NCBI GenBank assembly: GCA_026225435.1
Contig: JAMFST010000436.1
Span: 1-6,126, forward strand
Direction of reading: 5' to 3'
Length of the DNA stretch: 6,126 nt
DNA from: Labilithrix luteola
GTDB taxonomy: Bacteria; Myxococcota_A; Polyangia; Polyangiales; Polyangiaceae
The position numbers were made by a program, and so were the translations under genes. This document shows positions 5,710 to 6,126 of this stretch, in pieces. Each line of letters begins with the position of its first letter. The first letter of the stretch is position 1. Under the pieces are notes generated by a model, which saw only the letters and a list, made by a program, of their open reading frames with translations, did not search any database and was not told the DNA's origin.

Positions 5710-6126
5710 CGGCCGACGGCGGCCACCTCCCGACGCAGGCCAGCAGCGGCGAGAGCGGCAGCGAAGGTCCTGACTCGGGCTTCGCCTCGGACGCGTCCCG
5801 CTCGCAGCCGGTGAGCCCGGCGATCGCGCGCATCGACGACGCGACGCCGTCCATTCGCACCATCGGCAAGTACAGCCCGCTCATCGAGCTCGGACGCGGC
5901 GGAACCGGCAACGTCTACCTCGCGCTCAGCCGCGGCCCAGGCGGGTTCAACAAGCTGCAGGTCCTCAAGGTGCTGCGGCACGATCTGTCGACCGATCCCG
6001 AGATGCTCGCGATGTTCGAGCACGAGGCGCGGCTCTCGGCCCAGATCAACCACCCGAACGTCGCCCAGACCCTGGAGGTCGGCCACGACGGGGGCCACCA
6101 CTACATCGCGATGGAGTACCTGGACG
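5706..6126 (+). CDS. Serine/threonine protein kinase, N-terminal part (cut by window edge)
   Basis: The first 140 residues of a Hanks-type kinase are present. A Ser/Gly/Asp-rich, probably disordered leader (1-50) precedes the kinase domain, which begins near IGKYSPLIELG. Visible are the Gly loop GRGGTGN (63-69), Lys88 in VLK, helix-C Glu107 in FEHEARL, HPNV (116-119) and the hinge AMEYLD at the edge. The HRD and DFG motifs lie beyond the window, so activity cannot be judged. The start is TTG at 5706, overlapping the TGA of the TPR gene (TTGA). The frame has no ATG before Met100, and codons from 5709 onward keep strong G/C third positions, so coding clearly begins before the alternative GTG at 5811. 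Unlike the kinase at 826, it has no N-terminal zinc-ribbon motif. Confidence 0.9.
   Translation, partial: MTADGGHLPTQASSGESGSEGPDSGFASDASRSQPVSPAIARIDDATPSIRTIGKYSPLIELGRGGTGNVYLALSRGPGGFNKLQVLKVLRHDLSTDPEMLAMFEHEARLSAQINHPNVAQTLEVGHDGGHHYIAMEYLD

Noticed and set aside
1..6126. CRISPR arrays, tRNA or rRNA genes, insertion-sequence ends
   Set aside because: Looked for on both strands; no regularly spaced repeats, no RNA gene signature and no transposase or terminal inverted repeats were seen.

Overview
The window is GC-rich DNA in which nearly all codons of the real genes end in G or C. It carries serine/threonine protein kinases of eukaryotic type, a kinase with an N-terminal zinc-ribbon-like motif, a Cys-rich lipoprotein and a TPR/PEGA-like membrane protein. 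Together these suggest a myxobacterium (Myxococcota, perhaps the Sorangium/Polyangium side). That placement is inferred from gene style, not from a marker gene.

Layout. At 1-73 is the last part of a plus-strand gene, followed by two hairpins. On the minus strand, 145-336 encodes a 63-residue charged helical protein, and 426-700 holds the decayed remains of a TetR-type regulator, broken by a frameshift in the HTH and a large internal deletion. Divergent from these, 826-2559 (GTG start) is a complete soluble kinase with a C-terminal coiled coil. The 319-base gap after it (2560-2878) is not empty: 2707-2807 is a scrap of the 5' end of a glucose-1-phosphate adenylyltransferase gene (glgC), cut off after the first conserved block. 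The rest of the gap shows only a hairpin next to the following start codon.

From 2879 to the right edge runs a tight plus-strand operon. It encodes a 607-residue lipoprotein with a branched-chain-amino-acid-type substrate-binding fold (2879-4702), a 331-residue TPR plus PEGA-like protein with two C-terminal hydrophobic segments (4714-5709), and a second Ser/Thr kinase starting with TTG inside the previous stop codon (5706 to the edge, incomplete). The gaps are 11 bases and a 4-base overlap. No transporter permease or ATPase is present, so the binding protein may serve a signalling role with the TPR protein and the kinase rather than uptake. This is a hypothesis.

The points most worth a second look are the glgC scrap, the TetR remnant (the first kinase is bracketed by gene debris on both sides), the orphan small helical protein, and the binding protein/TPR/kinase operon.
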